Positions 16,768 to 24,275 of a stretch of 64,000 nt of DNA are shown here, one piece after another (position 1 is the first letter of the stretch; the number at the start of each line of letters is the position of its first letter). This stretch comes from Geothrix sp. GTDB taxonomy: Bacteria; Acidobacteriota; Holophagae; Holophagales; Holophagaceae. The notes below the pieces were generated by a model. That model was not told where the DNA came from. It saw only the letters and a program-made list of their open reading frames with translations, and did no database searches. The position numbers and the translations under genes were made by a program. The DNA lies in the NCBI RefSeq assembly GCF_020622065.1, contig NZ_JAHRYQ010000002.1:1175905-1239904 (forward strand), in the 5' to 3' direction.

Positions 16768-18030
16768 TTAGCGCGGCCCAGGCGCCCGCGGCGGCACCGA
16801 CAGCACCGGTGGCAACGACGGATCTGGCGACTCCGGCGGGAGGGCCCGGCGCGCGGGGCCACCCGGGGGATCCTTCGGCCGGGCGAAGGCCGAGTCGTAC
16901 AGGGCCTCCCCGTTGGGCAGGTCCTTCAGGCGCTCGGGGTCGGCGAGCACCAGCTCGCGGCGCACCAGGGCCTGGAAGGTGAAGGCGGCGTTCCGGGTCT
17001 CCCGCAGGAAGCGCAGGCGGTTCTCGTCGCCGGTCTCCTGGAACTTCCCCTGGGTGGCCGTCTCCAGGGCCAGGTAGAGGGCGCTGGCGATCCAGGGCTC
17101 CAGGGCATCGCCGCAGCGGCTCCAGGGCAGGATCGGCACCTGGATCTCGACCTCGTACTCCTCGTCCGTGGCCTGCACGAGCAGGCGGCCGTAGTGGGCA
17201 TCCAGCCCCGGCGCGAGCCGGTAGCGGGCCTTGCGGTCGGCCGCGGCCAGCCGCTGGACGAGCGCCTGCAGGCTGGGGGAGTGGGCCAGGGTCCACCGGG
17301 TGACCCTCAGGATCTGGGGGTCCGATCCAGGCGCCAGGGGTAGCCCGCCGGCCTTGGCGGCGGGAGGCGGGGCCGGCACCGCGAAGGGCACGCCCTCAAG
17401 CATGGCGGCGGAGACCCCGGCGGTGACCTCGACGGAGGCCTCGGCGGGCAGCGCGCGGCGCCGGGGGCTGCCCGAGGGATCCCGCGCGGGGGCGAAGCCC
17501 GAGTCGTAGAGCTTCTTCCCGTCCGGCAGGTCCTTCAGGCGCACCGGGTCGGCCAGGGCCAGCTCGCGGCGGACCAGCGCCTGGAAGGCGAAGGCGCCCT
17601 GCATGGTCTCCTTCAGGAACAGCAGGCGGTGCTCATCCCGGGTGGCCCGGAACTTCCCCTTGGCGGCGGTCTCCAGGGCCAGGTAGAGGGCGCTGGCGAT
17701 CCAGGGCTCCAGGGCATCGCCGCAGCGGTTCCAGGCCAGGATGGGCACCTGCACATCCACCTCGTAGTCGGTCTCCGTGGGGAGCACCAGCAGGCGGCCG
17801 TAGTTCGGCTCCAGCCCCGGCACCAGCCGGTAGCGGGCCTTCCGCTCCGCCGCCGCCAGCTGCCGCACCAGCTGCCGCAGGCTGGGCGAGTGGGCCAAGG
17901 ACCACCGGTAGGCCCCCAGCACCCGGGGATCCGAGCCCGGCAACAGGGGCAGCTCCGCCGAGGCTCGGCTGGCCGGGGCGGAGGTCTGAACCGGCACTTG
18001 GGCTGGAGGCGGCGGAAGGGGGAGGAACAT
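16768..18030 (-). CDS. protein of two tandem copies of an unknown domain
   Basis: 420 residues made of two closely related halves, about residues 27-193 and 230-398, joined by an Ala/Pro/Val linker. Each half runs GSDP, RW-LAHSPSL, RKARYRL, GRLLV, CGDALEPWIASALYLALE, KGKF, FQALVRREL, KDLP and YDS. The two are so alike (DNA too) that an intragenic duplication is clear. No signal peptide, membrane helix or known motif is seen. The start follows GGAGGCC. It lies next to the cassette array but is GC-rich like the core genome. Function unknown. Confidence 0.8.
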   Translation of the reverse strand: MFLPLPPPPAQVPVQTSAPASRASAELPLLPGSDPRVLGAYRWSLAHSPSLRQLVRQLAAAERKARYRLVPGLEPNYGRLLVLPTETDYEVDVQVPILAWNRCGDALEPWIASALYLALETAAKGKFRATRDEHRLLFLKETMQGAFAFQALVRRELALADPVRLKDLPDGKKLYDSGFAPARDPSGSPRRRALPAEASVEVTAGVSAAMLEGVPFAVPAPPPAAKAGGLPLAPGSDPQILRVTRWTLAHSPSLQALVQRLAAADRKARYRLAPGLDAHYGRLLVQATDEEYEVEIQVPILPWSRCGDALEPWIASALYLALETATQGKFQETGDENRLRFLRETRNAAFTFQALVRRELVLADPERLKDLPNGEALYDSAFARPKDPPGGPARRALPPESPDPSLPPVLSVPPRAPGPR

Positions 18031-18186
18031 GGGCGAAGGCCTCCAGGTCAGGGGTCTGGAATCAGGCTCTACCTGCGAGATGCAGCAAACCAGACCTGCC
18101 CCATCGAGGTGCCGAACAGGGATGAGGACATCAAGGATTGAAAGGGGGTGAAGACCATGCTGGCGGAGTCCGAGGTGAGTGGAGGG

Positions 18187-18639
18187 TCAGGAAGGCTGGT
18201 TGGCTGAGAATAGATTGATGACGGATTCGCGATTAAACACCACCAAAGAAAGAACACCGAGGGCCGTGCCATACGGAATTTCGAGGCAAGATATACCTGC
18301 AATCACCATGCAGAATGTCCGAGAAGTCCGGCGCTGAATGCGGCGAGCGACCATGAATTTCATGGAAGCCATTGCAATCATGAGAAGGAACATGAAGGCG
18401 CCCATACCAAAGAAAATCCATCCAAATTCTGGCGGTGGAGCACTGTTGGGCCCGTTACTTGGCATGTTTTTGAATGAAGTGATGAACAGTACGCCCATAA
18501 ACATATACATTGCCCCAAAGAGGGAAAAGAATGCGCAAACACCAGCGCTGATGTAGTAGCCCAGGGAGAGCATCTTCAAGTGCTCTGAATCGATGATTGA
18601 TTGACGAGACTCTTCGGAGGGTTGAACTTCGGTTTCCAT
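18187..18639 (-). CDS. small multi-pass membrane protein (array edge)
   Basis: 150 residues. Charged N terminus (about 30 residues), then three or four hydrophobic helices: about 27-55, 75-95 and 112-138. A segment FCMVIAGISCLEIPYGTALG is striking and I believe conserved in unannotated membrane proteins of environmental bacteria, but I do not know a function. Composition is AT-richer than the flanking core genes. It lies at the 3' end of the attC array with no attC after it, so it is either the last cassette with its attC lost or a flanking gene. The 156 bases between it and the duplicated-domain gene hold nothing that I recognise. Confidence 0.75.
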   Translation of the reverse strand: METEVQPSEESRQSIIDSEHLKMLSLGYYISAGVCAFFSLFGAMYMFMGVLFITSFKNMPSNGPNSAPPPEFGWIFFGMGAFMFLLMIAMASMKFMVARRIQRRTSRTFCMVIAGISCLEIPYGTALGVLSLVVFNRESVINLFSANQPS

Positions 18640-18663
18640 TGGATCGATCCTAGGAGTGGGGCT

Positions 18664-18771
18664 TCCTAACGAAAGCAGCTAACTGGCCCTATTGCTGCGG
18701 AACACAGTTGCTTAATTGTTTGAGGACCCTATCGCGCAGCGATAGGGTCCGAGTTGAGCGGAAGGTTAGGC
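18664..18771 (-). other. attC site A (integron recombination site)
   Basis: 108 bases between GTTAGGC core (18765-18771) and TCCTAAC (18664-18670). Outer segments match the other array sites (CTAACTGG and GAGTTGAGCGG). It has its own central hairpin at 18724-18750, 12-bp perfect stem around GGACCCTATCGC. The R-prime side on the minus strand reads GTTAGGA, a departure from GTTRRRY. It is the terminal attC of the array in the minus direction. Confidence 0.8.
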
Positions 18772-19229
18772 CAATCGGGGCGAAGATTGTGAATATGTTC
18801 CCGGCAGCCCCATGCGAACTGGCGAAGAAAATGGACATCTATCGAGAGAATTTTATCTTCATGCACATACCTCCATTCAACAAATGCCTCTCCCAGTTCA
18901 GCAAGGCGCTCTTCGAGAAAGGTGAGCGGAAGAGACAAATTGACATAGGCACCACGAATGAAAAATAGAATTCCCTCTTTGTCCTTGGTTGGTAGTTGGC
19001 TAAATAACTTTAAAAGGTCATGGCCTTTGACATTTGATTTTCCAGAAATTTCTAAAAGGCACTTCAAGTAAAGCTCGACTGAAAATGCGGCGCACACAAT
19101 AAAAGGCTGAACTGCAAACATTGTTGAATCTGGAATGCGAGTGAATTTCTCGATAGCTCCGGCACCGACTGAGAACTGCTTGGCCGAATGGTAAATCAAA
19201 AGGTCTTTAGGTAGTGGTGTAAGAACCAT
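18729..19229 (-). CDS. HEPN-like cassette protein
   Basis: 166 residues, integron cassette gene. The helical middle (FSVELYLKCLLEISGKS, then GHDLLKLF) resembles the HEPN/AbiV-type helical fold often found in toxins and defence proteins. The RxxxxH RNase signature is not clear (only RYVHED). The ATG lies 7 bases after attC B with no strong ribosome-binding site. The stop codon lies inside attC A, a common arrangement in cassettes. AT-richer than core genes. Function is uncertain; a defence or toxin role is inferred. Confidence 0.65.
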   Translation of the reverse strand: MVLTPLPKDLLIYHSAKQFSVGAGAIEKFTRIPDSTMFAVQPFIVCAAFSVELYLKCLLEISGKSNVKGHDLLKLFSQLPTKDKEGILFFIRGAYVNLSLPLTFLEERLAELGEAFVEWRYVHEDKILSIDVHFLRQFAWGCREHIHNLRPDWPNLPLNSDPIAAR

Positions 19230-19236
19230 GGGATTG

Positions 19237-19360
19237 GCCTAACGAATGAAGCTAACCGGACCCGCCTGCACCGAGGCGCTGAACGAAGCCGAGGAAGCGG
19301 AACGAAGAGAAAGAGCGGAAGGCAATGCAGGCGGGGTCCGAGTTGAGCGGAGGGTTAGGC
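19237..19360 (-). other. attC site B (integron recombination site)
   Basis: 124 bases with GCCTAAC at 19237 and GTTAGGC at 19354, inner GCTAACCGGACC and GGTCCGAGTTGAGCGG pairing as the L boxes with one extra base on one side, and a variable centre rich in GAAG/AGCG. It sits between the stop of the membrane cassette gene (19377) and the start of the HEPN-like gene (19229). Confidence 0.92.
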
Positions 19361-19376
19361 CGCGACGCGAACACCT

Positions 19377-19871
19377 TTAGCCACCGATTGGCGCAGTGAT
19401 ACCCGCGTTGGCGAACCAGGCTGCCAATTGGTCGGCGTATTTACCAGATGCAAGGTGAATAGATTTGCCTTCGCTCATATCGTTCAAGGCTAGGGAACGG
19501 CCGATCCATTCAAGCGCTACCGAAGCCTTGGGGCAAACAAGCCGTTGCGTGATGCCAAGGGGAACCAGGATTGGCCCAATGTTGAACCATGTCGTTGGAA
19601 CCTTGTGAAAAACGACTGAATCACCTTCAAGACTAACTTTTCTTGGGAAAGTGCGAATGGCATAGGTGGCGAGGGCAAAATATATCCCTCCGTTGAGGAT
19701 TGCAGTGGCGAGGTGCCAAAGGCTTCGCTGGTTTATGGAGTCATAGAGACCACTAGCCAGCGCTAAGACTGCTCCGAGCTGAAGGAATCTCTTCATGAAC
19801 AGGAGGAGACCAGAGAGCTCGATGACGAACTCTGAGCCATTTGCACCTACCGGCGATTCAGTTGGATTCAT
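19377..19871 (-). CDS. membrane-anchored cassette protein
   Basis: 164 residues. Two hydrophobic helices at about 22-45 and 53-75, followed by a soluble C-terminal part of about 85 residues that is PH-like in strand pattern (EGDSVVFHKVPTTWFNIG), ending in a short basic/Gly tail. No motif was recognised. AT-richer than core genes. It lies between attC C and attC B, close to both, as expected of a single-gene cassette of about 640 bases. Confidence 0.75.
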   Translation of the reverse strand: MNPTESPVGANGSEFVIELSGLLLFMKRFLQLGAVLALASGLYDSINQRSLWHLATAILNGGIYFALATYAIRTFPRKVSLEGDSVVFHKVPTTWFNIGPILVPLGITQRLVCPKASVALEWIGRSLALNDMSEGKSIHLASGKYADQLAAWFANAGITAPIGG

Positions 19872-19876
19872 GAGCT

Positions 19877-20000
19877 GCCTAACGAATGAAGCTAACCGGC
19901 CCCGCCTGCCCCGAGGCGCTGAGCGAAGCCGAGGAAGCGAGAAGCTGAGAGAGAGCGGAAGGCAATGTAGGAGGGGTCCGAGTTGAGCGGAGGGTTAGGC
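19877..20000 (-). other. attC site C (integron recombination site)
   Basis: 124 bases, same plan as site B: GCCTAAC at 19877, GTTAGGC at 19994, inner CTAACCGGCCC and GGTCCGAGTTGAGCGG. By eye it matches sites B and D at most positions, differing mainly in the central stem-loop. Its outer boundary overlaps the stop codon of the HNH gene. Confidence 0.92.
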
Positions 20001-20819
20001 ATCGTTACCCCGGTCTTTAAATATTAAACAATCCAAGACGACAGATGCTCCCCGATTTGGGTATTTAGATAATAAATAACCTTTATCGCAACCAACTTTG
20101 AGTCCTCCCCATTCAAACTCGGGCGACCGCAGGCAAGCAGAAAAATCCTCTTCATCCGCAAAGTGTTCGCGAAGCGCACAATAGAAAGCCACCTCATGCA
20201 ACCCGTCGCCTTCAAAGTGATTAATCAGGTTTAAGGATTTTGCATAATCAAAAAATTCATCATAAAGAATGCTAAGGCCGAATAGTCCGGTTCGAGAGTA
20301 TGAATCGCCTCTTCTCACCATCAAGTCGATCGAATCGATACCCATCTGGGCGCCATGTTTTCGAACCAAAGAAAATATTTGCTGCCCCAGTTCATTACCT
20401 TTGGGTGTATTCCACAGCTTGTTTCCTAAAAGTACTGCCTCTTCCAAAACAAGATTGATTGTTTTATTTGAGGTTTCTTCAACGGGCGGAATCATTCTTG
20501 AACCCGCCACCATTGATTCCAATTTCTCGAATCTTTGCAATAATGTTCCTTTATTATTCGACTTGAGAAAACTTTTATATTCATGAAGCGATTTTTTATC
20601 AATTACACCCGCATGAGCCATCTTATGATGCTTATCACATAGCAGGATCAGGTTTTCAAGCCGATTGTCTACTCTGTTCTCATTAATGTGATGTATTTCT
20701 AGATATGTGTGCTCTGGGCAATGTCTAATTGCACAGTTGTGCCCGGCCTCGACCTTCACCGCCCTAGCTAATTCCGCAGGGATTACCGGTCTCGAGTCGT
20801 CATACTTTTTATCTGGCAC
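19995..20819 (-). CDS. HNH endonuclease cassette gene
   Basis: 274 residues. An N-terminal HNH-type zinc nuclease fold: C29 and C34, the LEIHHI core (H43, H44), DNRLENLILLC (N52, N56, C61) and HH at 64-65. The remainder (about 75-274) is mixed and may bind substrate or a partner. It starts at GTG with GGAGCG upstream. The TAA stop lies within the R box of attC C. Markedly AT-rich codons, unlike the core genome. Restriction or anti-phage activity is a reasonable inference, not a demonstrated one. Confidence 0.88.
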   Translation of the reverse strand: MPDKKYDDSRPVIPAELARAVKVEAGHNCAIRHCPEHTYLEIHHINENRVDNRLENLILLCDKHHKMAHAGVIDKKSLHEYKSFLKSNNKGTLLQRFEKLESMVAGSRMIPPVEETSNKTINLVLEEAVLLGNKLWNTPKGNELGQQIFSLVRKHGAQMGIDSIDLMVRRGDSYSRTGLFGLSILYDEFFDYAKSLNLINHFEGDGLHEVAFYCALREHFADEEDFSACLRSPEFEWGGLKVGCDKGYLLSKYPNRGASVVLDCLIFKDRGNDA

Positions 20820-20837
20820 TGACGCTCCATGCGAGAT

Positions 20838-20961
20838 GCCTAACGAATGAAGCTAACCGGACCCTCCTGCACCGAGGCGCTGAGCGGAGCCGAGGAAGCG
20901 AACTGCTGAGAGAGAGCGGAAGGCAATGCAGGCGGGGTCCGAGTTGAGCTGAGGGTTAGGC
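20838..20961 (-). other. attC site D (integron recombination site)
   Basis: 124 bases: GCCTAAC at 20838, GTTAGGC at 20955, inner CTAACCGGACC and GGTCCGAGTTGAGC. Nearly identical to site B, with differences in the centre and one base in the outer box (GAGCTGAGGG). It overlaps the stop of the DUF1398-type gene. Confidence 0.92.
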
Positions 20962-21378
20962 ATCGCTGGGCTTGGCGCCGGGGAACCATTCAGTATGTTG
21001 ATCTCCCTGACGACCGAAATAGGTCACACGCTGCCCTCGGAGGAAGGCAAGGTAGCCTTGGACTCCGGCAGCGACAGCTCGTTTGGAGAAATCTCGAAAT
21101 TTCTGGCCATGTTGCTGGCTATCAACAATGGCGGCTCGCAGTGAGACCTTGTCGAAGTCTTCTGCGATGGCTGGAAGATCCTCGAAAGAAAGTGGAGCAT
21201 GCGCCGCAGCACCTTCAGCGCTATAGAAGGTAAATGACTTAGAGGCGTAATCCACCAAGTAATACTCCACTCCATTGCCTATGAGACTTGCAACGATCTC
21301 GGAGAACGGCATTGAGCCCGTGAGAGTGGCTTGGGCAGCTTTGAGGACTTGGTTCGCATCCACGGCCTGAACCTCCAT
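20956..21378 (-). CDS. DUF1398-like cassette protein
   Basis: 140 residues (start at the ATG at 21378; a TTG at 21387 would add three). The C-terminal pattern GVQGYLAFLRGQRVTYFG, then TEWFPG resembles the DUF1398 (YbcV-like) family, small soluble proteins of unknown function frequent on mobile DNA. No catalytic residues are known. It is flanked by attC E upstream and attC D at its stop. Composition is close to core genes, unlike the AT-rich HNH cassette next to it, which suggests a different source. Confidence 0.7.
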   Translation of the reverse strand: MEVQAVDANQVLKAAQATLTGSMPFSEIVASLIGNGVEYYLVDYASKSFTFYSAEGAAAHAPLSFEDLPAIAEDFDKVSLRAAIVDSQQHGQKFRDFSKRAVAAGVQGYLAFLRGQRVTYFGRQGDQHTEWFPGAKPSDA

Positions 21379-21399
21379 GGTGAACAATGCTGGGGCGAC

Positions 21400-21465
21400 G
21401 CCTAACGAATGAAGCTAAGCGGACCAGGCGCTTGCGCCTGGGTCCGCTTGAGCGAGAGGTTAGGC
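21400..21465 (-). other. attC site E, 66-base type
   Basis: Compact attC of 66 bases: GCCTAAC, AAGCTAAGCGGACC, a GGCGCTTGCGCC hairpin tip, GGTCCGCTTGAGCG, GTTAGGC. It is the size of the short attC sites of mobile integrons, unlike its 124-base neighbours. It is the attI-proximal attC of those visible. Confidence 0.93.
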
Positions 21466-21713
21466 ACGGCGAGATGCGAGGGAGAGAGAACGCCCGAATT
21501 CGCGGCTCCTAGATTTGAAAGGGAAAGAACAGACCTTCAGAAACTGTGGACCCAAAGGCTTTAAAAGCTGGGCGTGGACCCAGGTTGCCGACCAGGATGG
21601 ATGATGATGACAAGAGTCTTAGTGTTTCTGGGTGGGCCACTGCGAACGGTGTTGGTTCGACGGGCGAACGGTAACTGCGGACAAGCAGGGGTAGAAAGTT
21701 GGTGAGGCCTAAC
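21466..21713 (-). other. candidate cassette without a convincing gene, ending at a lone core site
   Basis: The 498-base gap to the M28 gene begins with about 240 bases upstream of attC E in cassette orientation. No minus-strand ATG frame is present; the best candidate is a 43-codon GTG frame (start near 21637). At 21707-21713 GCCTAAC (minus GTTAGGC) recurs without a partner box, which could be the edge of an ORF-less cassette, a degenerate attC or the core of attI. Confidence 0.5.
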
Positions 21714-21963
21714 TAAGAATTAGACGACTAGCCCCGCCGCGCAGAGAGGTCGCCCAAGATGGTTATGGTTCGGTATAAATATTGAAATAAGCTTGAATGG
21801 ATGATTCCACCAATGGTTATGCAAACCTGAACAAAGGCGGACGAACCCCATTACTCTCGACCGCTCGACAAGCTGGGGCTGAGCCGACATCTCGGGCTCC
21901 TGGGGGGATTCGCCCCAGGATACTCGAAGGATTGGCGGGGGAAGGGTCGGGTTTTCGCGCGAA
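21714..21963. other. non-coding region between the array and the M28 peptidase
   Basis: About 250 bases. It holds a weak stem-loop (CCTGGGG at 21899-21905 pairing with CCCCAGG at 21913-21919), no T-run, possibly the tail of the peptidase transcript, and an AT-rich patch near 21770. An open frame runs through it from the peptidase side but has no domain and no start of its own. No integrase, promoter or attI was recognised. Confidence 0.4.
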
Positions 21964-23574
21964 TTAACGGGCGGACTTGAACGAGGGCTTGGTGGGGGCG
22001 TTGGCCACGGCCTGGCCCAGGTCGAAGGTGAACTGGGTCTGCTGCACCATGCCACGCAGGTCCCAGGTGGGGTCGTACTCGTCGGTCACCTGGTGGTAGC
22101 GCTTGCCGTAGGCGGCGGCCTTGGCCTTCAGGGCGGCGGGATCGGCGCCCAGGTAGTCGCGGCCGCCGCCCACGGAGAGGGCGGGCACGCCGGCCTGCAC
22201 GAAGCTGAAGTGATCGGAGCGGAAGTAGCCGCCGCCCAGGTCGGGGCGCGGGGGGGCCACCGTCAGGCCCGAGGCCTTGGCCACGGCCACGCCCAGGTCG
22301 CCCAGGGTGCTGCGGTTGGCGAAGGGCAGGCCGATGTCCCGGGTGGGGGCCACGAAGTTGAGGCTGTCCAGGTTCAGGTCGGCGGCGGTCTTCGCCAGGG
22401 GCCAGAGGGGATCGGCGGCGTAGGCCTTCGAGCCCAGCAGGCCCTGCTCCTCGGCGCAGACGAAGAGGAACATCTGGCTGCGCTTGGCGGGCGCGTGCAG
22501 GGCCGTCTGGGCCATGGCCAGCAGGGCCGCGCAGCCCGAGGCGTTGTCCACGGCGCCGTTGTAGATGTCGTCGTGATCGGGGTGGGTGTCGGCCGAGGTG
22601 CCGCGGCCCAGGTGATCCCAGTGGGCGGAGTAGATCACCGTCTCGGCCTTCAGGGCCGGGTCGGTGCCGGGCACCACGCCCGCCACATTGAATTGCGTCA
22701 CGGTGCGCACGGCGCTGTGGAGGGTGCCCTTCAGGCGCAGGTCGAGGGCCACGGGGCGGAAGTCGCGGCGCTGGGCCTGGGCCCGCAGGGCGTCCAGCTC
22801 CTGCCCGCCCTGCTGGGCGAGGGCGCGGGCCAGGTCCTCCGTGACCCAGCCCTGGAGGGGCGTGCCCAGGGGGCCCTGGGCCAGCTGGAAGCGCTCGGCG
22901 TCCCAGCCGTTGCGCACCACGGGCCAGCCGTAGCTGGCGGCGGGGGTGGTGTGGACCAGCAGCACGCCCAGGGCGCCGTGCCGGGCGGCCTCCTCGAACT
23001 TGTAGGTCCAGCGGCCCTGGTAGCTGAGGTCGGGGCCGTCGAAGAGGTGGGGCTCGTCGGCGGTGGGCGCGGGCTCGTTCACCAGCATGAGCAGCACCTT
23101 GCCCTTCACATCCAGGCCCTTGTAGTCGTCCCAGCGATCCAGGGCGGAGCTGATGCCGTAGCCCACGAAGACCACGGGGGCGTCGAAGGCCTGCTCGGCC
23201 CGGTCCAGCCCGGCCCCATAGACGATGTCGGTGCCGAAGGCCGGCGTGGCGCAGGCCCCGCCCCCCAGGAAGCTGAGGGTGCTGCGGCCCGTGAGGGTGC
23301 GCAGGCCCAGCAGGGAGACGGGCTGCCGGTAGCTGTCGCCCTTGGCGGGGCGCAGGCCCAGGGCCTCCATCTGGGTCTCCAGGTAGCGCACGGTGAGCTC
23401 GGCCCCGCGCTGGCCCGTGCCGCGGCCCTCCAGCAGGTCATCGGCCAGGAAGGCCAGGTGGGCGCGGAGGGGGGCTTCCTGGATGGTGGCCTGATGGGGG
23501 CCCGCCGGGCTCTGGGCGAGCAGGGCGGCCGGAAGGAGAAGGCCGGCGGCCAAGGAAGGCGGCAGTACACGCAT
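21964..23574 (-). CDS. secreted M28 family zinc aminopeptidase
   Basis: 536 residues. Signal peptide of about 20 residues, then a protease-associated insertion (about 140-250), and the M28 catalytic domain. Zinc ligands are recognisable: His in SAHWDHLG, Asp in VDNASG, Glu pair in CAEEQGLLGS, Asp in LNLDSL and His in YHQVTDEYD. It would act outside the cytoplasm on peptides. The start follows GGGAGCCTCC; a longer in-frame start at 23610 lacks a signal-like fit. It lies next to the cassette array but has the core genome's GC-rich codon use. Confidence 0.93.
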   Translation of the reverse strand: MRVLPPSLAAGLLLPAALLAQSPAGPHQATIQEAPLRAHLAFLADDLLEGRGTGQRGAELTVRYLETQMEALGLRPAKGDSYRQPVSLLGLRTLTGRSTLSFLGGGACATPAFGTDIVYGAGLDRAEQAFDAPVVFVGYGISSALDRWDDYKGLDVKGKVLLMLVNEPAPTADEPHLFDGPDLSYQGRWTYKFEEAARHGALGVLLVHTTPAASYGWPVVRNGWDAERFQLAQGPLGTPLQGWVTEDLARALAQQGGQELDALRAQAQRRDFRPVALDLRLKGTLHSAVRTVTQFNVAGVVPGTDPALKAETVIYSAHWDHLGRGTSADTHPDHDDIYNGAVDNASGCAALLAMAQTALHAPAKRSQMFLFVCAEEQGLLGSKAYAADPLWPLAKTAADLNLDSLNFVAPTRDIGLPFANRSTLGDLGVAVAKASGLTVAPPRPDLGGGYFRSDHFSFVQAGVPALSVGGGRDYLGADPAALKAKAAAYGKRYHQVTDEYDPTWDLRGMVQQTQFTFDLGQAVANAPTKPSFKSAR

Positions 23575-23636
23575 GGAGGCTCCCGGGGGAGCCTCCAGCA
23601 TACCTCGCAAGTTGGGGTGTGGCCGGGTCAGATCGC

Positions 23637-24134
23637 TCAGATCTGGCTGGCGTTGGCGGGGAGGCTCACGCCGGCCACGCCCGCCACCTTGGCATTGCCC
23701 AGGAGCTTGCCGCCGGTGCCGGGGCCCACGCCGAGCACGGCCCCCTGGCGGACGCCCGCCTCGGTGGTGGCCAGGGTGGGGACCTTGGAGGCGGCCATGC
23801 GCTGGATCAGGAAGGAGGCGGCGCTGGTGCCGTCGCCGGCCACCTTGTCGCCCGCCACCAGCACCACCGCATCGGGGCGGCGGCCGCCGAGGGTGCCGAG
23901 GGCCTTGCCCATGTCCTGGGGGCCCTTCACATCGATGACGATGATCTTCATGCCGGTCATGGCGCCGCTGATGGCATCCACGGCGCCCTTGCTGTGGGCG
24001 GAGTCGCAGACCACGGCCACGGTGGACATCTGGGGCCAGGTGGAGCGCATGGCCTTGCCGAGGGCATCGTAGTCACCGGCGGACAGGGAGGCGGTCATCA
24101 GGGCGGCGGCAGACAGAAGGGTCACAAGCTTCAT
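23637..24134 (-). CDS. secreted ABC-substrate-binding-like protein (short)
   Basis: 165 residues with a signal peptide (residues 1-19, SLSAG). The rest alternates strands and helices as in periplasmic binding proteins of the ABC-type substrate-binding (COG2984-like) family: VAVVCDSAHSKG, IIVIDVKG, and PTLATTEAGVRQGAVLGVG. It is only about half the usual length, so a minimal or degenerate relative. No transporter genes adjoin. The start follows AGGAGA. It is separated from rsmE by 141 bases containing an AT-rich patch that may hold its promoter. Confidence 0.75.
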   Translation of the reverse strand: MKLVTLLSAAALMTASLSAGDYDALGKAMRSTWPQMSTVAVVCDSAHSKGAVDAISGAMTGMKIIVIDVKGPQDMGKALGTLGGRRPDAVVLVAGDKVAGDGTSAASFLIQRMAASKVPTLATTEAGVRQGAVLGVGPGTGGKLLGNAKVAGVAGVSLPANASQI

Positions 24135-24275
24135 GGAAGATTCTCCTCGGGGCCGTCCGAACGCACGCCGGACCGGGCACAAAGAGACTCATCGGCGGCG
24201 CGGGCGCATTCTTGAGCGATCCAAATCATTCATTTTGAATAGTTATAAATTACTTGATCGGGTGTGACCGGGCCC

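Noticed and set aside
18040-21960. Integron integrase or other recombinase gene
   Set aside because: All open frames in and around the array were read; none has tyrosine recombinase motifs. It may lie outside the window or be absent.
21720-22055. Frame of 111 codons next to the array (minus strand)
   Set aside because: Its first part is the end of the M28 peptidase in another frame; the rest shows no domain, start or ribosome-binding site.
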